Shown one piece after another: positions 38,213 through 50,935 of a stretch of 64,000 bases of DNA. The notes beneath the pieces are model-generated. The model saw only the letters and a program-made list of their open reading frames with translations, searched no databases and was not told where the DNA came from. The DNA lies in assembly GCF_033807715.1 (NCBI RefSeq), contig NC_084607.1, positions 18,726,441-18,790,440 on the forward strand, in the 5' to 3' direction. This DNA comes from Cololabis saira. Lineage: Eukaryota; Chordata; Actinopteri; Beloniformes; Belonidae. How positions within the stretch are numbered: the stretch's first letter is position 1; the number at the start of each line of letters is the position of its first letter. Made by a program: the position numbers and the translations under genes.

Positions 38213-41200
38213 CAGCTAGTTATAGTCTGTGACTATATTTGATTACACTTGAGGAGCTTTCTGTGGGTATTTTACCCTCAAAGTCATTGCAGATGAACTC
38301 TCAAAAGAAACTCTGGAGACAACAAGATTGTATTTTAACAAATTGGGGAGAGTAAGAGGAAAATAAATGAACATTAAGTAACACCCTTGTATTCAAGATT
38401 ATTGTTTCATCAAAAACTGACAGCAGAGGGGCTGCACGTCCATCCATGGCATTGGTGTTACAGGTATCCGCTAAAACCCTCTACACTGCTCAAATGCAAT
38501 GCAGGAGACTTTAATTATTAATCAGTGCCACATCAAATGACGCTGCAGTAGCTGCAAGTATGTATTGCCTCTGGCTACAGTCGTAATTACTGATGGGAAA
38601 GCAACACCTGAGTCCACATGTTCATTTTTTTCGCAGCAGTGCTCTTAAAAGAGGACACAGCTCACTTTCTTCTTTAAACCACGTTACTGACCAAAACACA
38701 AGGAGGCACAAGAGGCACAACAAAACAAACAAACAAACAAAAAAATGTATAAAATGCGGATTATTAGAAATTGTGCAGACTGTGCTCGACCACATCTTTG
38801 TGATATCTTGGATTATTGGCTCGTAACTCCAGTTTTGTGTACATTGTAGCCCTCGGAGCCTTGAGGGTAAGGACACTCCTTACGACAATAAGAGAGGACC
38901 TAATTAGTTTGCTTTGTGCTCAGATTTAGAAACACGGAGAATGTACTATCAAGAGCAATTAGAGTAGTTACCACTCACTTAACTGTCTCCACACACTCTG
39001 GTTTCATCTGACTTGCAGAAAGATATGTTCTCATATCCTGTTGAAGTGTATCCCTGTGTCCTAATCAGTTCATGCAATTACACCTCTAACAGTAACTGCA
39101 ACTGATAAGTATTTGTTTAAAAAAAAAAGTCTGAGTCTGACTTCAAATACACATAACTATTGATAAAGAAGGAAGGCTGAAAATGCTGCAGCTTCTGCTC
39201 TCTGCTTTCCATTCTTTATCTCTTCCTCTTCCTTCTAACCTCCTTACTAAAGTTATACTTTTTTCACAAAACCTCTCTTTATCCCAGACGATAAAACCAT
39301 TACAATTCCCTCTCCAGACCAGCAGGGGTGAAGCAGTGCTTGAGCTGCCATCTAAAATCCTTAAAAATACCAGTACTTGGAGCATGTTTTCTCATTTGCA
39401 GGTTTTGGTTTTATTTACATTACTGTGAACTATTGTCCTGCAAATTATCTACACTTTTTTCGAGTTTGTCATTGTACTTTATTGTTGCAGAGTAATTTGG
39501 CTTCAAGATAGCAGCAGCGACAAATGTGTCACACTTTAACAATGAGACTAATTTACTGAAGATTGACCCTCCTGCTGAGCGTTTCGATCGATGTGTCTTT
39601 TTGTATGTAGCTGGGAAATTCTCCTGACTGCAAAGTGCCAGAATTTAGGTATTGATTTTTCTTTTTTAATGGATAGTCATTTCAGATGCTAATATATGAG
39701 TGCTCAAGCACATCTTACTTTTTGCCTATTTTTCTTTACATCCTCTGGAGATGCGCTAGTATTAGCCAGCCATGTCCTAAAGGTTTTTTGTCAGCGTTGA
39801 TGCAGTAAAATGTTTTCTTTTTGGGCATTGAGTGATGTTTCAACACATTATGTCCTTTCCTACTGCCAAATAGCTCTTCAACTATTCATCTGAGGATTAT
39901 ATGAAGTATTGGTGAGCAGCTATAACTTTGGAAAGGATCAAATGGTAAAAAAGGAAATGTAACTTGTACGCAAAATAAATAAAATAGATGGCTTTTGTTG
40001 CTCAGTTTCATGTAATCCATAAATAATCACTGAGAAGCAATCATACAAAAGATTAAACACAGAAGATGGAGGTCGCACAGACACAAGTTGCAGTGAACCT
40101 GGACCGTTGTAACCCAGAGGAATAAGTCAGGCTGGAATACAGAAGAAGTTTGCTTTGCCGACTCTTTGGATCATCTTGACTTATAAAAGCTAATAATCAC
40201 AAGCTTCCATTTCAGCCATTTGGCAAAATGTCATCATTTTCCTTTGAAATACCTACAATTTGCGTTAACACTAAGTTAACAATAAGAACTCTCGACAGAC
40301 AGCAGTGGTCATTGCCTATTCTGGAGCCGCTAAGAGCTTTAGCTGGAAGGCAGATCTGATGCATATTACACAGCAACATCTGTTGTTTTATTCTGCTCTT
40401 CTCTGAGTGCATACACCTCGAGGCTGATCCATCCAGATCAGCTCGCCTCGCCTCAGGCGTACAGAATCATTGTGTAAAATTGTGTGAACATAGACAACAA
40501 ACTTTGGTCATGTCCTCAGGTAATGTGACACCGATTTGAAACGATTCTCACTGGGTAACATTTGGCTTGGAGAGAGTGGAAAGGAGTTTCTGTTGGATGG
40601 AAACCGTTTTCTATTTAAACATTCATCTCATTTTCCTGTGATGTATTTTCATTATTTGCTCCCACAAAGTTGTTAGACACACATAGTTATGACACGAGAC
40701 AGACATTATAATGCAAGTCAATGAGCCACCACCATACAGTAGATGTAATAGTACTAAAACACTGACCAGCTCAGGTTTCAGTATTAGTAATGTTCCTGCT
40801 TTGCTCAATATTAAACCTCCATAAAGAGGTCTGCAAGGCTGCATGGAGACAGAGTTTGCTGTTATAGCCGGAGGCAGCTGAGCTGGCCATTTCTGTCCCT
40901 GCGTCTGGAGTGTGTTGTGGGGTTAGTGGTGCTGCTGCTGTCACGGCAAAGCAGTTCCCTCAGTTTGCCACTTATAGTGTTTGTCCTTCCGCAGCCATCT
41001 GTCCCTTGCTTGTATGTTTTGCGTTCTGTGTTGTTGAGCAAATCTTAAGCAAGTGTCACAGACAGAGTCTTCAAAGATGTAACCAAAAGCTGAAAGCCCT
41101 GGGATTTTAACTCAGTGGGAGCTTTGCACATTTAAATTTGCTTGTTCTACTGGGGACGACCAATGAATAAACAATGTAAGTAAATAACAGTGTGCGATCA

Positions 41201-42100
41201 ATGTGTTTGGGGCTGATTAACATCCTGATTGACTGAGGTGACTTTGACTTGCAACAGTGTTCCAGTTAATAATACAATTACACTCCCACCAGTGAAGTCA
41301 ATACGAAGCAACAAGTCCACTTCGGTGCTAGTGAGGAAAAATAAACAGTCAGACAACACCACATTATTATAAGAAGACTGTTAATTTGTCCTTTTAACTT
41401 CAGCGGACTGCAAGAAGACAAACATAAAAAATATGAACCCCTTTTCAACACTTTTTAAACCTAATGTTAGTGTGAAAGGAAAAGAGGAACAAGGACATAA
41501 AAGAGGAAAAAGCAACTTTTACCTCATTTCATAAAGTCCTTCACAGTCTCTTTTTAGAGTCTGAAAGTATGTCCATAAAACAGTCCATAGAAACATCAGC
41601 AATGCATGGCAAAAATTCCATTCACGAAGGCAAAAAAAAAAAAAAATCTTATCCAAACTGTAATCGACTCGTGTAATCGGTGGTGAATGAGGAGACTTTG
41701 ACTGGTCACTGTTACCTTCCAGGTCTAAATAAAAAGCAGAAAAAGATACAGCGTCCTCAACTTCAGTATTGAAAAATCTCTTTTTTTAAATTGTGGTGCG
41801 CCTCCTGAAAATAAAATACTACTCCATGGGTTTTTGGCATTCTTCCAGCACTCCATCTCTCAGGTTTGGATCTCCATCCCTGGTTTCTCCTCTCCAACAA
41901 ACATGTACCTGATTTCCTATGTGTTTTTAGCTCGACCCCTTCATCTGTGGGAAAATCCCAGGTGACAAGAGGAACAGAAAGTACCCCTTCAAAATAAAAT
42001 GAATGAGTCACATGTGGCTATTTGGTGGCGTAACCTTGCAAGGATTGCAAGGATACCTATTTTGATAACCGGCCCTGGACCCCTCCTCAGACCAGGGGCC
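38213..42100. other. No gene seen
   Basis: AT-rich intergenic sequence of about 3.9 kb with short open frames only. Confidence 0.5.
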
Positions 42101-42242
42101 TCATGTACAAAGAGTGCTTGGTTTTCATTGTGAATCCTTGTGCAGAAATCTACTTCAGATGTTCAAAGCTGTATACGCCCAAATCAAAGCACGTTTCATT
42201 TGAACATCACAACCAACGTGAAATTGAACGAGGATAAATATC
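42101..42242. mobile_element. Fragment of an old DNA transposon, tentative hAT type
   Basis: ACCAGGGGCCTCATGTACAA, then TATACGCCCAAATCAAAG and CAACGTGAAATTGAACG resemble a frequent fish non-autonomous element with a CAGGGGCC terminus. It is interrupted by the solo LTR at 42243, and I did not find its far end. Confidence 0.4.
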
Positions 42243-42513
42243 TGTAGCACACTCATGCTACTGGGTTGGACCGACAGGAAAGAGGACACGGAGTTTAGTG
42301 CAGAAATTGTGACTTTATTTCACCAAGACACACGTGAACCAGCACACAGCAGCTCTGTCCTTCCTCCCAGCAGAGACCCCTTGGTGGTGTGCAGCCACTC
42401 TTTATGTAGCCAGGCAGGGTGGAGAGGTTGATTGGGCACAGGTGTGCCCAACTGCCCAATCAGCTGAGTGGCTGCTTCCCCGCAGCCCACACCCAATCCT
42501 CCACCCTGCCACA
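42243..42513 (-). mobile_element. Solo LTR, 271 bp, with 5-bp target duplication
   Basis: The left edge is TGTAGCAC and the right edge is GCCACA, so the - strand begins TGTGGC and ends GCTACA (TG...CA). The duplication ATATC is perfect on both sides (42238-42242 and 42514-42518). On the - strand a TATA-like ACATAAAGAG (near 42397) precedes AATAAA (inverse of 42314-42319) by about 80 bp, as in U3-R-U5. No internal retrotransposon sequence remains. The superfamily cannot be fixed from an LTR alone. Confidence 0.8.
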
Positions 42514-42709
42514 ATATCCATAAGAGATATCCATAAAAAAAACGTTCATCCAAACAAGGAACTTGAGTTGTGGTTTTATCGTGTTCATACCGGTTTGTGA
42601 ATGTTTATGTTCAGCATTGTTACACTCTATTTTTTCTTGTTTGTATTTTAAGAATTGACCCCATAACTTTGTTGGAGGGACTTTGTTGTTTCTTTAAAAC
42701 AAAAGAGAA

Positions 42710-42813
<104 letters not shown>

Positions 42814-43038
42814 CTGCTATAAATTGTGCTTGAACTAAGTGTCGTTTCTTTGTCTGCGATCAGACTTCCTGCAGGCCTCAGATTTAGTAAACGCTGACCT
42901 TTTCTCATCCCTCCACTAATTCCTTTATTTCTTTCACACAGCCACATGCCTCCGGTATCAAAGATGATTATTTGACGGAGCAGCCAAGTGTGATAGATTT
43001 TTTCATCTTCCTTATGTATAAGAATGACAAAAAAAATG

Positions 43039-43189
<151 letters not shown>

Positions 43190-44559
43190 ATGCAACCAAA
43201 AATATATCAGTAGTGTCATCCGTGTGCTGTGAGCTTTGTTTGTAGAGCTCCAGCAGAGTACATTTGCCCATCCGTGCTCTTTCATGCGCTTGATAGGATC
43301 CCTGCAGGGCCACGGGCTGCACATTGCAGACATACATCAAGTCGGAGCTAAAAACAAGTTAGCTCAATCAGTCAGTGTTAAGATAGGAGACCTCATATAC
43401 CAGAGCGATATTCTCCCACCTTCTTATTAGACTTCTTCTTCTTGTGTGGTGAATATGTTTGTGCTCTAGATAAGATATGGATTGTACTTTATCACAGGTG
43501 ACACAACAAATTATTACCACTTGTATTTATTTATTTATTTATTTAAAGAATATCATTAAACATGGAGAGATGGGGTGTTGGAAGATGCACGGTAGTAAAA
43601 TTTCCCACTGCCAACATTTAATTAAATTGAACAAAAGCTAATGGATAACCATGCCTCTTGACTTCACATCGGACAAAAGACTTCAACAAAATGGACTGAA
43701 TCTGATCAGTTCAAAGGATGAAAGTCTCTACATTTGCGTCATAGAACAAGGGGATGCTTGAAAGAGAGGGTTTCTGATGAGTTTACAGTGGAACACAAAA
43801 ACACTTTTGGAAAAAAAATTAAGCACTGAAAACACAGCCCGTGGTATAAGAAAAGTTATGGTTTGGTCAGTTCAGTGTTGTCTGTAAATCAACAGTGGAT
43901 GATTTGTGGTCCCTTCTGTACAAATGAATCCCTGAGCCTGTTACAGCACTGATGATGCAGCCACCACCATTTGTCTGCCAGCTATGTAATGCAGTGTTAG
44001 GAGGTTTGTCTTCTTGTCAACCTTTTTCTGTGAGACCAACCTGCTCACTTCTTAAACAGCACTTCATTTAAACATATTGTGACTTTTTTATGATATAAAT
44101 TTTTGTAATAAATAGGATAAGAATAAGAGCCATAACATTGGTTTGATAGTACCTATTAGGTTGTAATATAGAGAGTTCTCTCGTTGAACACTTTCTGCGA
44201 CACAGTGTAACTTGAGTAAGGTACAATAATCCGTTAAAGTTATAAAAGGTTTTGCAGCGGCACCACCCTCAGGCTCCTCAGTTACCTGTAAAAATGAGGC
44301 TAGATCAGTTTTCTCTGTAAAAAAAATCCCAGCTGTGGTGAAGGTGCTAAGAACTATGAGAGAAGAAAATAATTAGAAAGAAAACAGTGACTGATGAGGG
44401 AAATTTAGACATTTAAAAAAATAAAAGGCAGAATAGTAGATGCCATCTGGTTTTGATTGTATTGGATTAAACATGTAATATTAACTGGGTTATTATGGTA
44501 AATACGTGCTTTCAAATTTAAAGGCATTTGCCTTTAAAATTATTTTCTATGTTCATGAC
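43190..44559. other. No gene seen
   Basis: AT-rich intergenic sequence with a short (TTTA)n run near 43523-43546. Confidence 0.5.
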
Positions 44560-45480
44560 TTTTCAGTTCAGTTCAATTCAAATTCAAACACACTATCAAT
44601 CCCCAAAGGGAAATTAATTTCTGGAGTAGTTTTCATGATTTTGGTTTTTTCAGAGTCCGTGTTTATTGCTGTGGGCATGAAGGGTCTCCTGTAGCGGGCC
44701 ATGTTACTGCAGAACTGAAGAAGCCTCTGGATGAAGACACTCTGTGGCTGAAGAATAACTGTATTGTGACGAATATGCTCAGGGTTGTCCATGATCTTCT
44801 TCATTTTATGAAGTATCTTCCTTTGCACAATCAGCTCCAGAACAGTCCCCAGAACAGCGCCAGCTTTCTTTATCAGTTTGTTCAGTTGCTTCAAATCGCT
44901 GGCTGTGATGCTGCTCCCCCAACAGATGACAACAGACTTATACAACAACTGGCTGCAAATGCTGAAGGACCTAAGCTTCCTAATGAAGTGAGGTCAGTTC
45001 TGCCCATTCTTATAAACAGCATCAGCGTCGTATCTCCAGTCCAGTCTGCAGTATTTATACTCTTCCACTACCTCCGACTCTTCTGCCATGATGGGAAACA
45101 CCATTTAACTCAACCTGGCTCTCTTACAATCCACAGTTATCTCCTTTGTCTTGTTCACATTCAAGATGAGATGATTGTTCCCACACCATGTCCATTACCA
45201 CCATAAACACCCCACAACTGCAGAGTCATCTGAGTATTTCTGTAGGTGATATGACTTGTACTGGAAGACCGAGGTGTACAGCATGAAGTGGACTGGTGAG
45301 AGTACAGTTCCATGTGGTACTCCTATGCTCCACCTGTGTCTTCTGGAGTTTCTTACGTAGTAATACAGACTGGATGGTGTTAATACACACACACACTGGA
45401 GAAATCAAAGAACATGATCGTCACAGTGCTATCTGTTTTGTCCAGATGATTTGGGGTTTATTGAAGCAGCTGTATGTTGT
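44560..45480 (-). pseudogene. Rex1/Babar-type LINE reverse-transcriptase relic
   Basis: On the - strand from about 45430: MFFDFSSVC; then RHRWSIGVPHGTVLSPVHFM, LQKYSDDSAVVGC (SDD active site) and, after a gap, VICWGSSITASDLKQLNKLI, KKAGAVLGTVLE and QSVFIQRLLQ, ending in a tail that includes NFPLGIDSV. This order matches Rex1-type polymerases. The part between the active site and CWGSS is absent, and stops break the frame. The 3' end is close to 44560. Confidence 0.78.
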
Positions 45481-45779
45481 GTCTTCAACGCCAACTCCAA
45501 CTCAACAACAATAAGCATGCATGTCAGGGCGGCACAGCTGTGTACAGAACTGCCATAGCAGGTCATAAAGGTTGTTGAAACAAAATCAAGCATAGGATAC
45601 AATGTTTCACTCTTCAAAGGCATGAAAAAAAAACAAAAAAAAACAATGCCATTAAAGCAGCCATTGACTGCTATATTATGTTGAAGAGGCTCCGAGGCGT
45701 GAGCAATATTTTTGTTTTCCTCGTGAGATTATTTTTATAAATAAGAGTTAATATTTGTTCCTCAACAAACTAGTTTTAT

Positions 45780-45923
45780 CTGAAGATTGGGGTTAATTGC
45801 ACCGCAGAGAGCTGGCCAGCAACTGCGTTTAGCTGGCGAAGTGGGGAATAAAACCCGTGTTTTGATCCGACCCGGTCTGTGTGAGTGTTTGTGGTTTACT
45901 GTGTGGAAGGTTTGGTCGTTACA
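45780..45923 (+). mobile_element. LTR-like fragment (R/U5 end), tentative
   Basis: AATAAA at 45847-45852 is followed by CCCGTGTTTTGATCCGACCC, GGTCTGTGTG and a final GGTCGTTACA, the usual look of the 3' end of a fish Gypsy-type LTR. I see no clear TG start, duplication or internal region. The sequence after 45923 (GCCGCGATCCAACC) could be a decayed primer-binding region. Confidence 0.35.
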
Positions 45924-47025
45924 GCCGCGATCCAACCGAGCCGACCACTCTTTCACTCTTTTACTTTGTTATATCAGATACTCGGCCTCCGTGGTTCTGC
46001 CTCCAAGCAGGAAAGCGGTGCAAAGTTAAACCATTAGCGATCTTTTCCCCACGTCTGTTATGTGTGGAGCTGCTGCAGCCACAACGCAGCAACGCGTGCT
46101 GGATAGTAAACCATTCACATTGTTGTTTTAAACAAAACCGATTTAGATTATGTTAATGTTATAGTTTGTTTGTGTTTCTCTGTTAGAGGGGACTTTTTCA
46201 GATTATTTAGAAAATAGAAGCATTTGTTATATCTTTATTTTTTTTCATTCCTATGCTGTATTTCAATGTAAGTATGCTTACAGAGTACATAAGGATTCAG
46301 TGGTATACACTCTAAACATGAAAATGGTGTGGTATTGTCATCGCCTGATAAAACTAAATGGGTTACTTTGCTCCCCGAGGCTGTTGGTTGACTTTAAAAA
46401 TACCACTAAAAATATATTTGACTCAGATTGCCCTTTGGCAGACAGTATTATTTAATTATTACTCTGACCAAGGCAGGAATGCGTAAGCTCAGAGAAGACC
46501 AAATCATTTGGCAAGCAGAAGTATTGAAGCAATTTGTATTTTGCCAACATCATATTTCAAATAAAGACAACAGAGTGGGAGTGAAGTTTATATTTACTGA
46601 ACTTTTTAGTGTGTAGTTTATTTCAGATGAAAATGCATTTCTCCTAAAGGATTGTATGTGAACTGAAATCAATTGCTCAAAGATGAGATATAATGAGAGA
46701 TCAGACTATTTTGGGGCATAATTTACTTTAATAAGCAATCAGAATGCTGGCTTGGACTGTGATGGCAGCCGGTAGATTAAAGGCCTGTCTCATACAGATG
46801 GCCGCACTTTCTGTTTACGATCCACCTCAAGAAGAGGAGAGCTGCGGGCAGATCTGCTTCTCTTGCCTCTACCTTTCGGCAAATATAAAGTAATTTAATT
46901 TCATCCTATTTAAATGTATCATATTTTTCTCAGATTTTCTCAGAAAAAAATATTTGATAAAGCTGTTTTTGTTTTGTTTTTTTTTTAAATATGACTCCAT
47001 TCTTAGAAGGTTGATGGTATTAGGT
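45924..47025. other. No gene seen
   Basis: AT-rich intergenic sequence with no recognised element. Confidence 0.45.
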
Positions 47026-47058
47026 TCTCTCTCTCACTCTCACTCTCTCTCTCTCTCA

Positions 47059-47110
<52 letters not shown>
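47026..47110. repeat. (CT)n/(CA)n compound microsatellite
   Basis: CT-rich start passing into an uninterrupted CA repeat. Confidence 0.95.
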
Positions 47111-47111
<1 letters not shown>

Positions 47112-47589
47112 ATAATAAAATCACCACTATGAGGAAAATAAATGACAAAGTTCTAGTTCAATCTTCCGCTGTCTATGTAAATCTATGTAAGCTCTGTACA
47201 GCAGTTTTTAATTAAGTTGTCTGTTATTGTGATTTAATGTTCTTAAGGCGGAGTTTACTATCACGGCATGTTCAGGTCACACCTTCAAAGCACGTACAGT
47301 ATTTTTGAAAAGGATGACAACAAATTAAATGAAATCCAAAGCTTTATTTGAGGTGTGAAGGGTAATTTCATAGCAGGGTACTCGTCACTTTGAGTATTTA
47401 CTGCATCATCACTAATTCTCTTGGATTTTGTCACAAAAGTGCACACTAACATTTAGATTAATGGAAAAAGGCATAACAGTGAGGAAGGAAGAGTAGAGTT
47501 AAAGAGTGCAGGAGTTTGAATACTCAACTGTGCAGAGCAACAGGGAGTAAAAAGAGGTGAAGAAATGAGAGCAGGCAGGGTGAAATGAG

Positions 47590-48050
47590 TGGGAAAGAAT
47601 GTCTGGAATAATCTGCGTTAGGAACAAGTGAGAAGGTTTACAAGAAGGTAGTGGCACCAGTCCTTCTCTGTGGCTTGGAAACAGCAGCACTGGCCAAGAG
47701 ACAGGAAGGACAGCTGGAGGTGAGACAGTTGAAGATGTTAAGAGTTTATCTGAGAGTGACAAGGACAGATAGGATTAAAAACAAGCCCTTTAAAGTAACA
47801 GCCAGGGTTAGACAACTTGGAGATAAAGTGAGGGAGGATAGATAGAGATGACTTGGGCACGTACAGAAGAGGGAGGGTAAATACATTAGTTGAAGGATGC
47901 TGGAGATGGAGCTATAAGGAGGGAAAAAAGGGAAAAAGATCAAATGGGAGATTCCTGGATGTGGTAAAAGAGTTACCAGGTGTGACAGAGGAAGCTGCAG
48001 AGAACAGTGTAAGATGGAAACCAAGGATTCCCTGCAACGCCCCCCAGACT
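47590..48050 (+). pseudogene. LINE polymerase C-terminal relic
   Basis: KVYKKVVAPVLLCGLETAAL, KRQEGQLEVRQLKMLRV, VTRTDRIKNKPF and QLGDKVREDR are followed, past stops, by LGHVQKREGKYIS, RMLEMEL and FLDVVKELPGVTEEAAEN with SVRWKPRI. This is the C-terminal end of the same LINE family whose active-site region is relic at 1318-1710 on the other strand. Stop codons and a 5' truncation show it is dead. Confidence 0.8.
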
Positions 48051-50284
48051 ATAATTGTTTTTTTTTTTTAAAAAGGGTGATTTCTAGTAACCCTTCCTCC
48101 ACCATGTAAGCCCTGAGTGATGTATGGAATAATGTGCAAATATTCTCTTAAGCATTAATTGTACATTGAAATTAAAAATGCTCTTATTTTTTCTTCAACA
48201 ATTTCTTCTTGAAGTTTTTTTTTATCATTTTGAATATATTGGATAGTTATCATTTTATTTTTATATTTCAATTATGTAAAATTATTGCAATTATTTTTTG
48301 ACCAAGTGGGTGGTACAGAGCTCTCATTATTGGGCTAAATAGAAGGACATTATAGACCTATAACTGAAGTATACTCGTAAAGTACATTTAATGTATCACA
48401 TTCCATTCCATTCCACCTTCGGTGATCTTAGTCATCTTTGGCAGAGTGTTGTTATTCTTTTTCAATTTTTTTTATTTTTTTGTAGGAACTAATAAAATAT
48501 GGTAGTCTGTCAAGAGGCCTGGTGAAGGAGACACACTCACACACACCCATGCACACACAAAAAATTGATTAGATTAGAATAGATTAAAATGCATATATAT
48601 GTGGCTTTTGAGTTTTACCAAACTTGGTATTAACCATAAATATATATGCAGACAAAGGTGGAAAAAAATACTTTTCCAATTACCTGCAGGTTTGACGTCA
48701 CTGCTGCAAATGTCCACCCAATTAGAGGTAACGTTTTGCATCACATAAAATAAGAGTCATAGGACAGTCAATGAAACAAAGCAACAGCAGCCAAGAGGGA
48801 TTGTTTATCTGCAATGAATGCTGATGCTGAGACTCTAATGTTGAAGGGTGAGTGTTTCCAGACATTGCACGATGAGTCAGAGACAGACGAACAAAGTGGT
48901 CAGTGCCAGTGACAGCTCATTCACGAGACCCACTGAAACATCTCAGCCTATGGCTATTCTCCACCACTTTCATTATCTACCACCTCTGAGCTCAGAAAAG
49001 TCGAGGGCAAACCAATTGGATTTATAAGATTAGAAAGCTGGACTCAGTGACCAGGAGCTACACTTCCCTGTGTGATGGCATGCAGTTTTAGGCGGAATTT
49101 GTCAGTGCTCGCTAAAAAAGAAAAGAAAATCAATCAGCCATTCCATCTGTGCAAAACAATACTGATTCAAAAATTAAAACAGGAAAAAAATGTGAGATTA
49201 CCATTCACATGTTTAAGCCTCATTTTTTCTTGTGAAAAAAATAATTAAAATCTGATCAAACAAAACATACCACAAAATCATATTTGATGATATAATAGCT
49301 GATTGTCCAGTAGGTAGCATTTATTGGGAAAGATCAGATATACTGTATTTCATCACCTTACAACAACCAGCTAGGTTTATAGGTACAGGACAGGCTGTAA
49401 ATATGACAGATAGTGATCTTCCTCCGCATCTGCCCTCTTCAGTGCAACAGTGGTCCAGAGGAACAAAAGAAGCTCTAAAGGGTCTCTGCTACGTGGGCTG
49501 GGGGGATGGGGAAGTCATTTTAGTCAGACGGTTGGCCAGTTGTAATTACAAAGCTGCTATAGCTCCTCTTAAGTCGAAATTCCAAGAATCTAATCATCAT
49601 TAACACGAAAAAGAAAGAAAAAAACAACAGAATAAGTATTCCAATAAATACTTTGTGATGCAAATCCAGATACATAGGAGACATGCCCTGGCAACCAACT
49701 TTAGAAATGGTAGATTGTGGAGCATTTCAAGGTTTCATCCACATTTGACATATTTTTTAAGAAAAAGATGTATCTGCATAATAACATAGAAATTAAATTA
49801 AGACTGCACTACTTGTCTGCAAATGAAAAACAGTGTTGCCTGAAAACAAAGAAGAAAACGACAAATTACCAAACAGCACCACACAAACGCATACAGTATA
49901 AAAGAGGTGCAAATAATGTCTTCAGATGTTCCCTTCTCAAAAGCGCTCCATTTCATCTCCAATGTTGAGAAAAGGAATATGTTGGAAGCGATATTCTTCG
50001 TGCCAAGAAACATATTTAAAGAGAATTTTGAACTACACTTTGAGAAGATTAAGAAATCTGCAGCAAGCACAATCAATCAGTCGGAACATCCCTGAGGCGG
50101 ACAGCTCTCTGGTTTCCTTACAGCGGCTTAAAAGAGAGCAGTAGCTTGTTTAAAAGCACAGTGACAGGTTTGGGCGAGCCGCTGTGGCTCTCACAGCACG
50201 ACTCCAGCCACAACTGGACCTGAGCAGCTGTCAGCTGTTATGTGACAACAGTTTAGTAGATGTGCTACAAAAGCTGAAATCTCA
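48051..50284. other. No gene seen
   Basis: AT-rich intergenic sequence with no recognised element. Confidence 0.5.
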
Positions 50285-50935
50285 TTGCAGATTATTGTTA
50301 GTCTTGCTGAAATGTATGGATATTGTGGGCTATCAAACAGCGCAAATAATGTTCAAAGCAAAAAATGATCTGTTACCAACAAATATACAGAAATTATTTA
50401 GTATTCATGAGGGAAGATATGGTTTAAGGGGCAAAAGTAATTTTTAATGTCACATTAATACGCACAAACAGGAAAGGTTTTTGTGTTTCAGTCAGCGGGG
50501 TGAGGCTATGGAACAAGTTTTCAATGGAATTAAAGCAATGTCCAAATATTAAACCGTTTAAAATAAAATACAAATATATTATTTTTCAGAGGTACAGGGA
50601 TGAGCAAAATGCTTGGGTGCAATAATACAGTGTTTATTTTTTATTTATTTATTTTTATCCTTATTTTCCTACACTAGTCAGTAGCTTATGTTGCTACAAT
50701 GTTTTTATTGTCTTGTTTTGATTGTTTTTGTTTTTTTATTATGTTTGCATAATATTATGTTCACATATGTTAGCTAGTCATATTTAAGGAGAGGGGGTGA
50801 GAGTTTATAAGTTTTACTTCTTCTCACTCCCTTTTGAATATGTACTTTGTTATGTCTCATGTTAAGACGATTGTCTTATTTCTTTCTTTTTTTTATATGA
50901 TTCATATTCGAAATAAACACTACTACTATATTCAG
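50285..50935 (+). pseudogene. LINE ORF2 C-terminus and 3' end relic
   Basis: IVGYQTAQIMFKAKNDLLPT, NIQKLFSIHEGRYGLRGKSN and, one frame over, RTNRKGFCVSVSGVRLWNKF then MELKQCPNIKPFK match the C-terminal end of a fish LINE polymerase (usual pattern NNLLP..IQK.F, YnLRG, GVKLWN). A T-rich 3' region ends in CGAAATAAACACTACTACTA at 50907-50931, a LINE-like tail. The upstream polymerase domains are missing. Confidence 0.68.
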
